From NCBI GenBank assembly GCA_016717595.1, contig JADKFE010000077.1:1-16973 (forward strand): a DNA stretch of 16,973 bases. The letters are read 5' to 3'. Of this stretch, positions 1 to 8,496 are shown piece by piece. Position 1 is the stretch's first letter. Each line of letters opens with the position of its first letter. Below the pieces are notes generated by a model, which saw only the letters and a program-made list of their open reading frames with translations, had not been told where the DNA came from and did no database searches. The position numbers were made by a program, and so were the translations under genes. The DNA comes from Deltaproteobacteria bacterium. Lineage in GTDB: Bacteria; Myxococcota_A; UBA796; CAJQPC01.

Positions 1-2
1 TG

Positions 3-713
3 ATGGTAGATCCCGCGCACGAGGCGAGAGTAGCGAAAACGATTAATGATTATTACTTTCGGCTATTGTATAATCCGACATACGGACTCTATTCGGTCGC
101 CGCCCATTACATCGCCAACCGCCTGAGGATAGTGGACATCGCCGTGGCCTACCGGCTGGCAGCCGTACGTAACTACTTGCCTCAACCTCACCGCAGAGGC
201 TTTTGACGAGATCACGGTCCCAAGCAATGTTGTTCGGTTGGAATTGGGCCCCAGAGTGAACCACTTCCTCAAGAATCGCGACAGAGGGTTCGCATTCTAC
301 GTTCTGGTGAGTCACACCGCCCGGCCACTCAATGACACCCGAGCATGGCTTGCTAAAGCACTGTAGCTGGCTGGCCTCCCTGACCTTGACGTACTTGAGC
401 AACGAGCGCATCGCAACATTTATGGGACCGTGTCAAGCGCGATCGACGGACCGTTCCGCGCGCGGCTTGAGGAGGTGTTGACGGTAGGCGCCAGAAACTT
501 CGCAATCCGTGGAGCCCACCCGAGCGAGCCTACATCGCTTAAGGCCGTCCAAGAAATGTACGAGGACCAAAGATTCTTTTTGGAGATAAAACATGGAAAC
601 CTATCGCTAAAGTTCCGACCGAGCCGACGTTTCGAGATCCGGCGGCATGGATGAAACAAGTGGCGGGGATCTGCAGTCAGGTTGAGGAGTTCTACGAGAC
701 CTGCCGTCACTAA
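3..713 (+). pseudogene. Degraded gene of unknown function (two frame changes plus in-frame stop)
   Basis: The reading frame can be followed through the whole stretch only by changing frame twice. Frame 3 is open from the ATG at 3 and has G/C-rich third positions up to about 180. The signal then moves to frame 1 (starting LNLTAEAFDEI at 181), is interrupted by TAG at 364-366, and resumes in frame 1 to about 580. At the T5 run (577-581) it moves back to frame 3, reading DKTWKPIAKVPTEPTF... and ending ...EEFYETCRH at the TAA of 711-713. The joined product would be about 235 residues, soluble, with no signal peptide. I do not recognise the family. Base composition is visibly less GC-rich than the neighbouring genes, which fits a transferred gene. 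The gene may extend upstream of the window. It could be true decay or sequence error; one nonsense codon plus two indels favours decay. Confidence 0.45.
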
Positions 714-824
714 CCGCGGGATTGACGAGCGGGCTTTGGCTTCTTCAATCTGGGCGCGGTGCGCAGCCTTGAGGCGGCATTGTAGCCCGACCCACGGCGC
801 CGCCGCTCGTCCCCCTGCCACGAC

Positions 825-1439
825 TCACCCCGACCGTCGCCCCCGCTTCGCCCCCCGCGGCGCCTCCGTAACTCTCTTCGGAGTCACGCCCCCAACCCCC
901 GTCACCACCGCCACCTCCCGCCACTCCCCCGGCTGCAGCCCATCGAGGGTGTACGGCCCAATCGCCGCCCGGATGAGCCGCAGCGTCGGGTGCCCCACAG
1001 CGGCCGTCATGCGGCGCACCTGGCGGTTGCGGCCCTCGCGCAGGCCCAGCTCAATCCAGGCCGTGGGCACGTTGAGGCGGTGGCGGATGGGCGGGTTCCG
1101 GGGCCAGAGGCCGGGGGGCTCGTCGATGAGCTGGGCGCGGGCGGGGCGGGTGAGGCCGTCGGAGAGCATCACGCCGCGCCGCAGGGCGTCTAGGGCGGCC
1201 TCGTCGGGGACACGCTCCACCTGGGCCCAGTAGACTTTCTCTTTGCCGAAGCGCGGATCGGCCAGGGTGGCCTGGAGCTGGCCATCGTCGGTGAGCGCGA
1301 GCAGGCCCTCGGAGTCCATGTCCAGGCGCCCGCAGGCGTAGACGTTGGGCACGGGGACGTGATCTTTGAGGGTGGGGCGGCCCTCGCGGTCGGTGAAGGC
1401 GCACATCACGTTGAACGGCTTGTTGAGCAGGATCAGCAT
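825..1439 (-). CDS. rluE: 23S rRNA pseudouridine(2457) synthase RluE
   Basis: This 204-residue protein belongs to the RsuA/RluB/E/F branch of pseudouridine synthases, which isomerise one uridine in rRNA in the cytoplasm. It starts directly with the catalytic-domain strand MLILLNKPFNVMCAF and lacks the N-terminal S4 domain of RsuA, RluB and RluF, as RluE does. The family signature GRLDMDSEGLLALTDDG lies at residues 37-53, with D40 as the expected catalytic aspartate. The blocks PGLWPRNPPIRHR and EGRNRQVRRMTAAVGHPTL are those I remember from E. coli RluE, so the position-2457 assignment is fairly secure, though specificity was not tested. The frame stays open far upstream over the divergent gene. 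I chose the ATG at 1439 because the family begins there. The C-terminal tail (about 20 residues, GAKRGRRSG end) is basic and probably disordered. It is convergent with the remnant at 3-713. Confidence 0.93.
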   Translation of the reverse strand: MLILLNKPFNVMCAFTDREGRPTLKDHVPVPNVYACGRLDMDSEGLLALTDDGQLQATLADPRFGKEKVYWAQVERVPDEAALDALRRGVMLSDGLTRPARAQLIDEPPGLWPRNPPIRHRLNVPTAWIELGLREGRNRQVRRMTAAVGHPTLRLIRAAIGPYTLDGLQPGEWREVAVVTGVGGVTPKRVTEAPRGAKRGRRSG

Positions 1440-1487
1440 GGCCTGAGCCTGTAATGCGTCTTGGCCCAACGTCGAGGCGGGGGTACG

Positions 1488-3347
1488 ATGCGCTCTCGCC
1501 TGAGGTGCCCGATGCTGCTTCCCGCTCTGCTCGTCTCGCTGCTCTGGGCCTGCGCGCCCGCGCCGGTCGGCTTCTGTGAGGGCGCCGTTCGGTATGACTA
1601 CGCCCCGGATCGGGCCAGCTCGTTCACCACCTTCCCCGATGACTTCTGGACCGAGCCCGACGCCACGAGCCCCACGGGCAAGCGGGTGTCCATGGCCATC
1701 GAGGACAACCCCGTCTTCGCCGACTACCCCGAGAACTACGCCGACTGGTACACCCACCTCTCCACCCTGAGCGGCTTTGGGGTGAACAGCGGGATCTTCT
1801 TGAGGTTCACCGGGGATCTTCGGCCTGAGGACATCACCGCGGAGCGGGTTCACGTCGTGAGCTTGGGGGCGGAGGGGCCCACGCGGCACGCCGTGGAGAT
1901 CCTCACCACGGACCGGGAGGAGACGCTGTTGTTGCGCCCCTGGCGGGCCCTGCCTGAAGAGACGACGATCGCCGTGGTGCTGGAGACCGACCCGGCGGAC
2001 CCCAACTGCGTCGCACCCTCAGCCACGCTGCGGGCGCTGTTGAGCCCAGAGACGGAGCTTGCGCGCGGTGAGGAGGCCCCGGCGCGCTCGGCGGAGTTTG
2101 TGGCGGCCTTGGCGGCGGTGGGCCTGCCCCCGGAGCGGGTGGGCGCCATGACCGTGTTCACCACGCAGACGATCACCCGGGGCTCTCTGGCCGTGGCCGA
2201 GCACGTCGCCACGACGACGCCGACGGTGGACGGGGCGCGGGTGTGTGTCGAGGAGCTCGGCGGGATGCGCTGTGATCTGCCGCTCACGGTGAACGACTAC
2301 CGCGGCCCCGACCGCATCGTGCCCGATGACTCCGGCGCGCCCCAGGCGAGCTACGCCTTGCCCGTGCGGGTGTGGATGCCCCTGGCGCCGGGGCCGCACC
2401 CCGTGGTGCTCTGTGGTCATGGCCTCGGCGGCGGGGTGAATGACTGTGACGTGCTCGTGCCCGAGGCGATGGTGGAGGGCCTCGCCGTGGTCGCCGTGGA
2501 CGCCGTGGAGCATGGGAATCACCCCGCGCGGAGTGAGCCCGAGCTGGAGCTCATCGAGAACTTCATGATCTTCGCCCTGCGGGTCACGCCGCCGGGCATT
2601 CATGGCCTCGTGCTGCGCGACAACTTCCGCCAGTCGGCCTGGGACAAGCTCCAGGTGCTGCGCGCGATAGCGCTGGGCCTGGACGTAGACGGCGACGGGG
2701 CGGTGGATTTAGACGCCGAGCGCCTGGTCTACGCCGGGGTGAGCCTGGGGGCGATCATGGCGCCGGAGCTGCTCGCGCTCAGCGACGCGCCCGTGGCGGC
2801 CTGGACGGCGGTGGGCGGCGCGCGGCTCACCCAGATCATCCAGGACTCGCCCTCGTTCTCGATCCTCGTGGACGTGATGCGGCCCTCCGAGCTCGACGAC
2901 GGCGACATTGACCGGGCCTTCCCGCTGTTGCAGACGATGGTGGACCCAGGCGACCCGGCGTCGTGGGCGCCCCATGTGCTGGAAGACCGCCTGCTGGACG
3001 ACGGGCCGCCGCCGCACCTCGCGCTGTTGATCGCCCAAGAGGATGAGGTGGTGCCGAACTCGACAAACGACCTGCTCGCCTTGGCCTATGGCCTGCCCGG
3101 CGTCGGGACCGAGCTTTGGGCGGTGGAGGGGCTCACGTTCACCCCCGGAGACGCCCGCGCCAACCTGCCCGGCGGGCTCACCGGCGGGGTGGTGCAGGTT
3201 GGCCTCGTGCATCGCGCCGAGGGGGCCGAGGCGACCCCGGCGGAGCACGCCCACCTGCACGACAGCGTCGAGGGGTTTGACAGCGTCCGGGCCTTCATCT
3301 TGCCCGCGCTCTGGGGCGAGACCCCGACGCTGCTCGCCGCGCCGTGA
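1488..3347 (+). CDS. Secreted alpha/beta-hydrolase (putative esterase/lipase), lipoprotein-like
   Basis: The protein has 619 residues. An N-terminal leader, MRSRLRCPMLLPALLVSLLWAC, ends in a lipobox-like LWAC (C22), so outer-membrane anchoring or export is likely; Trp at -2 is unusual. Residues about 40-300 hold the N-terminal region seen before bacterial lipase/esterase cores (FPDDFWTEPDATSPTGKRV at 49-67). The core shows an oxyanion-loop motif CGHGLGGG (309-316), a nucleophile elbow GVSLG (417-421, S419), an acidic residue in AQEDEVVPN (D519 likely) and a candidate histidine in AEHAHLHDS (H587-H591). A DVDGDGAVDLDAE stretch (399-411) just before the nucleophile looks like a calcium loop. 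Cys residues come in pairs (253/262, 309/320), as expected for an exported protein. The substrate is unknown. I chose the ATG at 1488 over a TTG at 1461 because it gives a compact signal peptide; GAGG lies 10 bases upstream. Divergent from rluE, 48 bp apart. Confidence 0.82.
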   Translation: MRSRLRCPMLLPALLVSLLWACAPAPVGFCEGAVRYDYAPDRASSFTTFPDDFWTEPDATSPTGKRVSMAIEDNPVFADYPENYADWYTHLSTLSGFGVNSGIFLRFTGDLRPEDITAERVHVVSLGAEGPTRHAVEILTTDREETLLLRPWRALPEETTIAVVLETDPADPNCVAPSATLRALLSPETELARGEEAPARSAEFVAALAAVGLPPERVGAMTVFTTQTITRGSLAVAEHVATTTPTVDGARVCVEELGGMRCDLPLTVNDYRGPDRIVPDDSGAPQASYALPVRVWMPLAPGPHPVVLCGHGLGGGVNDCDVLVPEAMVEGLAVVAVDAVEHGNHPARSEPELELIENFMIFALRVTPPGIHGLVLRDNFRQSAWDKLQVLRAIALGLDVDGDGAVDLDAERLVYAGVSLGAIMAPELLALSDAPVAAWTAVGGARLTQIIQDSPSFSILVDVMRPSELDDGDIDRAFPLLQTMVDPGDPASWAPHVLEDRLLDDGPPPHLALLIAQEDEVVPNSTNDLLALAYGLPGVGTELWAVEGLTFTPGDARANLPGGLTGGVVQVGLVHRAEGAEATPAEHAHLHDSVEGFDSVRAFILPALWGETPTLLAAP

Positions 3348-3394
3348 GGGGTTGATCGACGGCGTTGAAGTGGTCTGAAACGCCCTGAAATGTC

Positions 3395-3411
3395 CAAAAC
3401 AGGCGGTTTTG
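3395..3411. promoter_or_regulatory. Small inverted repeat before the giant lipoprotein gene
   Basis: A perfect 6-bp inverted repeat, CAAAAC-AGGCG-GTTTTG, sits about 50 bp upstream of the start at 3460, in the 112-bp gap after the hydrolase. It could be an operator half-site pair or a weak terminator of the hydrolase transcript. No convincing -35/-10 pair was found beside it. Chance occurrence is possible. Confidence 0.25.
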
Positions 3412-3459
3412 AGGAGTCGCGGGCTATCCTCGACGGACGTGAATCGTTCGGAGGTGCCC

Positions 3460-6400
3460 ATGAAGTCCGCTGTCCCCTTGCTCACTCTGCTCGGCGTTTT
3501 TGGGTGTACAGGCGACGTCAACGTGACCAAGTTCAACTCCGAGCCCGTGGCGACGATCACCTCTCCTGGCGACGGCGACACGGTCACTGAGGGGCAGCTC
3601 ATCACTCTGCGGGGCATCGTCTCCGACCCCGACGACCCGGCCTCAAACCTCGTCGCGACCTGGACCGCGGGGGAGCGCTCCCTCTGTGAGCGTGCGCCCG
3701 TGGGCGACGGCGGCGAGTCGTCGTGTGAGGCCACCTTGGCGGCGGGTGAGGAGGAGATCACCCTGCTCGCCCAAGACCCGGCGAACGCCGTGGGCCTGGA
3801 CTCGGTCACCGTGGTGATCACCACCCCGAACGCGCCCACCTTGACCTGGCTCTCGCCCCAAGACGGCGACCTGCTCACCGCGGATGTGCCCGTCGAGCTC
3901 GCGGTGCAGCTCAACGACGACGCCGATGAGCCCTCCGCCTTGGCCTTGGCCTGGACCGACGGCGACGGCGCGGCGCTGGACCTCAACCTCACCCCCGACG
4001 CCGACGGCGTCGTGCGGGACAGCCTGCTCTTGGGCGAGGGCAGCTACACCGTCACCCTCACCGCCACCGACAGCGACGGCCTGAGCGGCGTGGCGTCGAT
4101 GAGCTTCGTCGTCGAGGCCCCGAACAACGTCCCCACCTGCGAGATCACCGCGCCCTTGACCGGCTCCAACGGCCCCGGCGGCGAGCCCGTGCTGCTCTCG
4201 GGCCTCGTCTTCGACGCCGATCAAGCCGCCGAGACCCTCAGCGTGGCCTGGTCCAGCGACCTCATGGGCCTGTTGGGGGAGGTCACGCCCAGCGCGGATG
4301 GAGACGTGAGCCTCACCGTGGACGAGCTCAGCGCGGGCACCCACGCCTTGACCTTGAGCGTGCTCGACGCCGTGGGCGCGTCTTGTGAGGCCGAGGTGCT
4401 GTACAGCGTCGGCATCCCCCCGGAGCTAGAGCTCCTCGCGCCGATTGACGGTGACCTGTTCAACGAGGGCGAGCTGGTGAGCTTCGTCGCCACGGCGAGC
4501 GACGCCGAGACGGCCGCCAGCGACCTGATCGTGACCTGGGAATCAGACCTCGACGGCCTGCTCGATGAGTCCTTCGCCGCCGCCGACGGCTCGATCCTGT
4601 TTGAGACGACGGCCTTGAGCCCCGGCGAGCACAACGTCACCCTCACCGTCACCGACGGCGACGGCCTGTATGTCGTCGGCACGGTGCTGATCTCGGTGAA
4701 CGACCTCCCCGGCGCGCCCACGGTGAGCCTGAGCCCGTCGAGCCCCGGCACCGATGACACCTTGACGGCCTCGGTCACCGGCCCCAGCGCAGACGCCGAG
4801 GGTGACCCGATCACCTACACCTACGCCTGGACCAAAGACGGCGCGGCGACGGCGTATAGCTCCACGACGGTGCCCGCCACGGCGACGACCAAAGGAGAGC
4901 TCTGGGCGGTCACGGTCACCCCCGATGACGGCTGGGGCGCCGGGGACGTGGGCACGGCGAGCGTCACGATTCAGAACACGGCGCCGACGCTCACGAGCGT
5001 GAGCCTCACCCCCACGGCGCCCTCTGAGACCGACACCTTGACCTGCACCCCGTCTGGGGCCGCCGACGTAGACGGCGACAGCGTCTCCTACGAGTACGCC
5101 TGGACGGTGAACGGCGTGCTGATCTCGACGACGACGAGCACCTTGGGCTCAAGCTTCTGGCAGAAGGGCGACACGATCTCCTGCGCGGTGACGCCCACCG
5201 ACGGCGTGGACGACGGCGCGGCGGTGTCCTCGGCCTCGGTGACCGTCGGCAACGGCGCCCCGAGCATCACCGGCGTGACGATCTCGCCGAGCTCCGCCAC
5301 GGTGAGCAGCACCTTGACCTGCGCGGTGACCGGCTTCTCCGACCCCGACGGCGACGCCGACGCCAGCACCTTCGCCTGGACGGTGGACGGCGTGGCCGCG
5401 GGCAGCGGCGCCACCTTGGCCGGCGCGTTTGTGGGCGGCGACGTGGTCACCTGCACGGCGACGCCCAGCGACGGCAGCGCCACAGGCGCCACGAAGTCCA
5501 CCTCGATCACGATCGGCAACACCGCGCCGGTCTTGGCCTCGGTGAGCCTCACGCCCACGAGCCCGACCTCCGCCGACACCTTGACCTGCACCCCGGGCAG
5601 CACCACCGACGCCGACGGCACGACCTCGTTCACCTACAGCTACGCCTGGACGGTGAACGGCTCGACGATCTCCGCGACGGGCAGCACCCTGGCCCCCAGC
5701 CTGCACAGCAAGTTCGACGTGATCCGCTGCGCGGTGACGCCCAACGACGGCAGCGGGAGCGGCAGCGCCGTCTCGTCCTCGTCGGTGACCATCGGCAACA
5801 GCGCGCCGTCGTACACCAGCGCCACCTTGAGCCCATCTTCCCCCACAGAGTCCGACACCTTGACCTGCACCCCGGCGGGCGGCTCCGACACCGACGGCGA
5901 CACGGTGAGCGGTACCTATGTCTGGCGCGTGAACGGCTCGACGATCTCGCCCACGACCTCCACGCTCAGCGGCACCTACTTCTCCAAGGGCCAGAGCGTC
6001 GTCTGTGACGCCACCCCCACCGACGGCACCACCTCGGGCACGGCGGTGACCTCCAACACGGTCACCGTGCTCAACAGCGCGCCGACCCTCACCAGCGTCA
6101 GCATCAGCCCCAGCTCGCCCACGGCGTCGAGCACCTTGACCTGCACGCCCTCGGGCGGCGCGGACGCAGACGGCGACACCGTCTCGTATACCTATGCCTG
6201 GACGGTGAACGGCACGTCGAAGGGCAGCGCCAGCACGCTCTCCGGCGTGTTTGTCAGCGGCAACACCGTGGTGTGCTCGGTGACGCCCAGCGACGGCAGC
6301 GCCTCGGGCACGGCGAAGACGGCCACGGTGACGATCAGCAACAGCGCCCCGGTCTTGGCCTCGGTGAGCCTCACGCCCACGAGCCCGACCTCCGCCGACA

Positions 6401-8460
6401 CCTTGACCTGCACCCCGGGCAGCACCACCGACGCCGACGGCACGACCTCGTTCACCTACACCTACGCCTGGACGGTGAACGGCTCGACGATCTCCGCGAC
6501 GAGCAGCACCCTTGGGCCGAGCCTGCACAGCAAAGGCGACGTGATCCGCTGCGCGGTGACGCCCAGCGACGGCAGCTCCAGCGGCAGCGCCGTCTCGTCC
6601 TCGTCAGTGACCATCCAGAACAGCGCGCCGTCGTACACCAGCGCCAGCCTCAGCCCCACATCCCCCACAGAGTCCGACACCTTGACCTGCACGCCGTCGG
6701 GCGGCTCCGACACCGATGGCGACACGGTGAGCGGCACCTACTCTTGGCGTGTGAACGGCTCGACGGTGAGCCCGACGACCTCGACGCTCAGCGGCACCTA
6801 CTTCTCCAAGGGCCAAACCGTCGTCTGTCTCGTGACGCCCACAGACGGCACCTCTTCGGGCACGGCGGTGACCTCGAACACGGTCACCGTGCTCAACACC
6901 GCGCCCACCCTCACCAGCGTCAGCATCAGCCCCAGCAGCCCCACGGCGTCGAGCACCTTGACCTGCACGCCCTCGGGCGGCGCCGACGTTGACGGCGACA
7001 CCGTGTCGTACACAACCGCCTGGACGGTGAACGGCACGGCTCGGGGCACGTCGAGCACGCTCTCCGGCGTGTTCGTCGGCGGCAACACCGTGGTGTGCTC
7101 GGTGACGCCCAGCGACGGCAGCGCCTCGGGCACGGCGAAGACGGCGACTGTGACGATCAGCAACAGCGCCCCGGTCATCAGCTCGGTGAGCCTCACGCCC
7201 ACGAGCCCCACCTCCGCCGACACGCTCACCTGCACGCCGACGACCACAGACGCCGACGGCACGACCTCGTTCACCTATACCTACGCCTGGACCATCGGCG
7301 GCTCGTCGATCTCCGCGACGAGCAGCACCCTTGGGCCGAGCAGCCACAGCAAAGGTGACGTGGTGCGGTGCAGCGTGATCGCCAGCGACGGCAGCGCGTC
7401 GAGCGCGTCCGTGGCCTCGTCGTCGGTGACCATCGGCAACAGCGCGCCGAGCATCTCCAGCGTGACGCTCAGCTCGTCGAGCCCCAAAACAAACGACACG
7501 CTCTCGGCGGCGATCACCTCCAGCGACACCGACGGCGACACGGTGAGCTACACCTACGCCTGGTTCGTGAACGGCAGCGCCGCCGGGACGGGCTCCACCC
7601 TCAGCGGCGTGACGGCCTTCTCCAAGGGCCAGTCGGTCTATGTGCGGGTGACCCCAACAGACGGCACGACCGCGGGCAGCGCCGTGAGCTCCTCGACGGC
7701 GACGGTGGCGAACTCGACGCCAGGCGCGCCGGGCGTCGAGCTGGATCCTGAGGTGCCAGAAGCGGGGGTGGACGACCTTTGGTGCGCGGTCACGACCCCA
7801 GCGAGTGATGATGACGGCGACACCCTGAGCTACACGATCACATGGACCAAGAACGGCTCCAGCTTCACCGGCACGACCACGACGGTCTACACGAACGACA
7901 CCGTGCCGTACACGGCCACCTCGGCGAGCGACACCTTCGCCTGCCGGGTGACGGCGAGCGACGGCAGCGCCACGGGCGCGGCGGCCACAGACTCGGTGAC
8001 GGTCTTGGGCGCGAGCTACACCATCGGCAACGCCACGCCGTTCACGACCTACCAGACCTTCGGCGCGAACACCTTTGTGGCGATGCCGATCACCGTGTCG
8101 TCCTCAGCGACTCTGTACAGCATCGGCACGATCCACAGCTACCCCTCTGGGGACATGAAGCTCGCGGTGTACACAAACTCCGGGAGCGCGCCGGGCACCT
8201 TGGTGGCCCAGACCGCCGCCACCGCGGTCAGCTCGGGAACCCAGGAGGTGCCGATCACCGCCGGGTCTGTGTCGCTTCCGGCGGGCTCGTACTGGATCGC
8301 GGCGATCTACTCCGCGAACAGCTACCCGACCACCCACACGACCACCACCGCGGGCTGGCGCTACGTCTCCTCCAGCTACAGCTCGGGCTTCTCGACCACG
8401 GCCCCGTCTACCACGGCGCTGACGATCAAGGCCGCCAACTACTACGTCGTCGTCCGTTGA
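3460..8460 (+). CDS. Giant Ig-like-repeat lipoprotein with distinct C-terminal domain
   Basis: The protein has 1666 residues. The leader MKSAVPLLTLLGVFGC ends in a good lipobox (VFGC, C16), followed by a short linker. Residues about 31-414 form four divergent beta-sandwich domains (each beginning like SPGDGDTVTEG or APIDGDLFNEG). Residues about 417-1517 form 12 tandem Ig-like repeats of 89-99 residues, each with the core DTLTCTP...DxDGD...YAWTVNG...VVCxVTPxDG...SVTIxN. Ten repeats have two Cys flanking the conserved Trp, matching the B-strand Cys, C-strand Trp, F-strand Cys arrangement of Ig folds. The last about 149 residues (1518-1666) are different: Thr/Ser/Tyr-rich, with SYPSGDMKLAVYTNSG and PAGSYWIAAIY, resembling a jelly-roll binding module. 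No membrane segment or sorting signal is visible at the C-terminus. A Shine-Dalgarno GGAGG at 3450-3454 supports the start; an in-frame ATG at 3409 would put 17 residues ahead of the leader. Likely role: surface stalk or adhesin; the ligand is unknown. Confidence 0.9.
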   Translation: MKSAVPLLTLLGVFGCTGDVNVTKFNSEPVATITSPGDGDTVTEGQLITLRGIVSDPDDPASNLVATWTAGERSLCERAPVGDGGESSCEATLAAGEEEITLLAQDPANAVGLDSVTVVITTPNAPTLTWLSPQDGDLLTADVPVELAVQLNDDADEPSALALAWTDGDGAALDLNLTPDADGVVRDSLLLGEGSYTVTLTATDSDGLSGVASMSFVVEAPNNVPTCEITAPLTGSNGPGGEPVLLSGLVFDADQAAETLSVAWSSDLMGLLGEVTPSADGDVSLTVDELSAGTHALTLSVLDAVGASCEAEVLYSVGIPPELELLAPIDGDLFNEGELVSFVATASDAETAASDLIVTWESDLDGLLDESFAAADGSILFETTALSPGEHNVTLTVTDGDGLYVVGTVLISVNDLPGAPTVSLSPSSPGTDDTLTASVTGPSADAEGDPITYTYAWTKDGAATAYSSTTVPATATTKGELWAVTVTPDDGWGAGDVGTASVTIQNTAPTLTSVSLTPTAPSETDTLTCTPSGAADVDGDSVSYEYAWTVNGVLISTTTSTLGSSFWQKGDTISCAVTPTDGVDDGAAVSSASVTVGNGAPSITGVTISPSSATVSSTLTCAVTGFSDPDGDADASTFAWTVDGVAAGSGATLAGAFVGGDVVTCTATPSDGSATGATKSTSITIGNTAPVLASVSLTPTSPTSADTLTCTPGSTTDADGTTSFTYSYAWTVNGSTISATGSTLAPSLHSKFDVIRCAVTPNDGSGSGSAVSSSSVTIGNSAPSYTSATLSPSSPTESDTLTCTPAGGSDTDGDTVSGTYVWRVNGSTISPTTSTLSGTYFSKGQSVVCDATPTDGTTSGTAVTSNTVTVLNSAPTLTSVSISPSSPTASSTLTCTPSGGADADGDTVSYTYAWTVNGTSKGSASTLSGVFVSGNTVVCSVTPSDGSASGTAKTATVTISNSAPVLASVSLTPTSPTSADTLTCTPGSTTDADGTTSFTYTYAWTVNGSTISATSSTLGPSLHSKGDVIRCAVTPSDGSSSGSAVSSSSVTIQNSAPSYTSASLSPTSPTESDTLTCTPSGGSDTDGDTVSGTYSWRVNGSTVSPTTSTLSGTYFSKGQTVVCLVTPTDGTSSGTAVTSNTVTVLNTAPTLTSVSISPSSPTASSTLTCTPSGGADVDGDTVSYTTAWTVNGTARGTSSTLSGVFVGGNTVVCSVTPSDGSASGTAKTATVTISNSAPVISSVSLTPTSPTSADTLTCTPTTTDADGTTSFTYTYAWTIGGSSISATSSTLGPSSHSKGDVVRCSVIASDGSASSASVASSSVTIGNSAPSISSVTLSSSSPKTNDTLSAAITSSDTDGDTVSYTYAWFVNGSAAGTGSTLSGVTAFSKGQSVYVRVTPTDGTTAGSAVSSSTATVANSTPGAPGVELDPEVPEAGVDDLWCAVTTPASDDDGDTLSYTITWTKNGSSFTGTTTTVYTNDTVPYTATSASDTFACRVTASDGSATGAAATDSVTVLGASYTIGNATPFTTYQTFGANTFVAMPITVSSSATLYSIGTIHSYPSGDMKLAVYTNSGSAPGTLVAQTAATAVSSGTQEVPITAGSVSLPAGSYWIAAIYSANSYPTTHTTTTAGWRYVSSSYSSGFSTTAPSTTALTIKAANYYVVVR
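4708..8010 (+). repeat. Twelve tandem Ig-like domain repeats (about 270 bp each)
   Basis: Domain starts, taken at the xAP motif after the closing SVTIxN strand, are at about 4708, 4978, 5254, 5521, 5800, 6076, 6343, 6622, 6898, 7165, 7441 and 7714. Lengths run from 267 to 297 bp. Repeat 1 and repeat 12 resemble each other (PGAP start, WTK(D/N)G) more than they resemble the central repeats, as if they were edge caps. Repeats 3, 6 and 9 share the shortest length, 267 bp. Confidence 0.9.
5521..7164 (+). repeat. 822-bp three-domain block (A-B-C) duplicated in tandem
   Basis: Block one (5521-6342) and block two (6343-7164) have identical length, 822 bp or 274 codons, and identical internal domain lengths (279, 276, 267 bp). 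The segment 5527-5638 is identical base for base to 6349-6460 (112 bp). A third block begins at 7165 with an A domain that has lost one codon (276 bp) and a diverged B-like domain at 7441. This is a sign of recent in-frame duplication by unequal recombination. Confidence 0.92.
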
Positions 8461-8474
8461 GCCGCCCGGTCTCT

Positions 8475-8496
8475 CTGTCCCCCTGTCCCCCTGTCC
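8475..8496 (+). repeat. 8-bp microrepeat CTGTCCCC
   Basis: The unit CTGTCCCC occurs twice in tandem, followed by a partial third copy (CTGTCC). It lies in the 68-bp spacer between the giant lipoprotein gene and the first collar gene, 20-30 bp upstream of its Shine-Dalgarno. Function is unknown; it may be a slippage product. Confidence 0.5.

Noticed and set aside
1440..1889. Upstream extension of rluE to a start at 1889
   Set aside because: The extra 150 residues are the antisense of the hydrolase gene and have low-complexity Gly/Arg content; RluE proteins begin at the MLILLNKPF strand.
5149..6528. Long antisense ORFs over the Ig repeats (459 aa here, 247 aa at 6604-7347, others)
   Set aside because: They are Arg/Gly/Ala-rich shadows created by the repetitive GC-rich coding strand and repeat with the same period; no family features or start signals.
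5521..7440. CRISPR or satellite-type repeat array
   Set aside because: The repeats are in-frame protein-coding domains of about 270 bp with substitutions at codon third positions, not short direct repeats with unique spacers.
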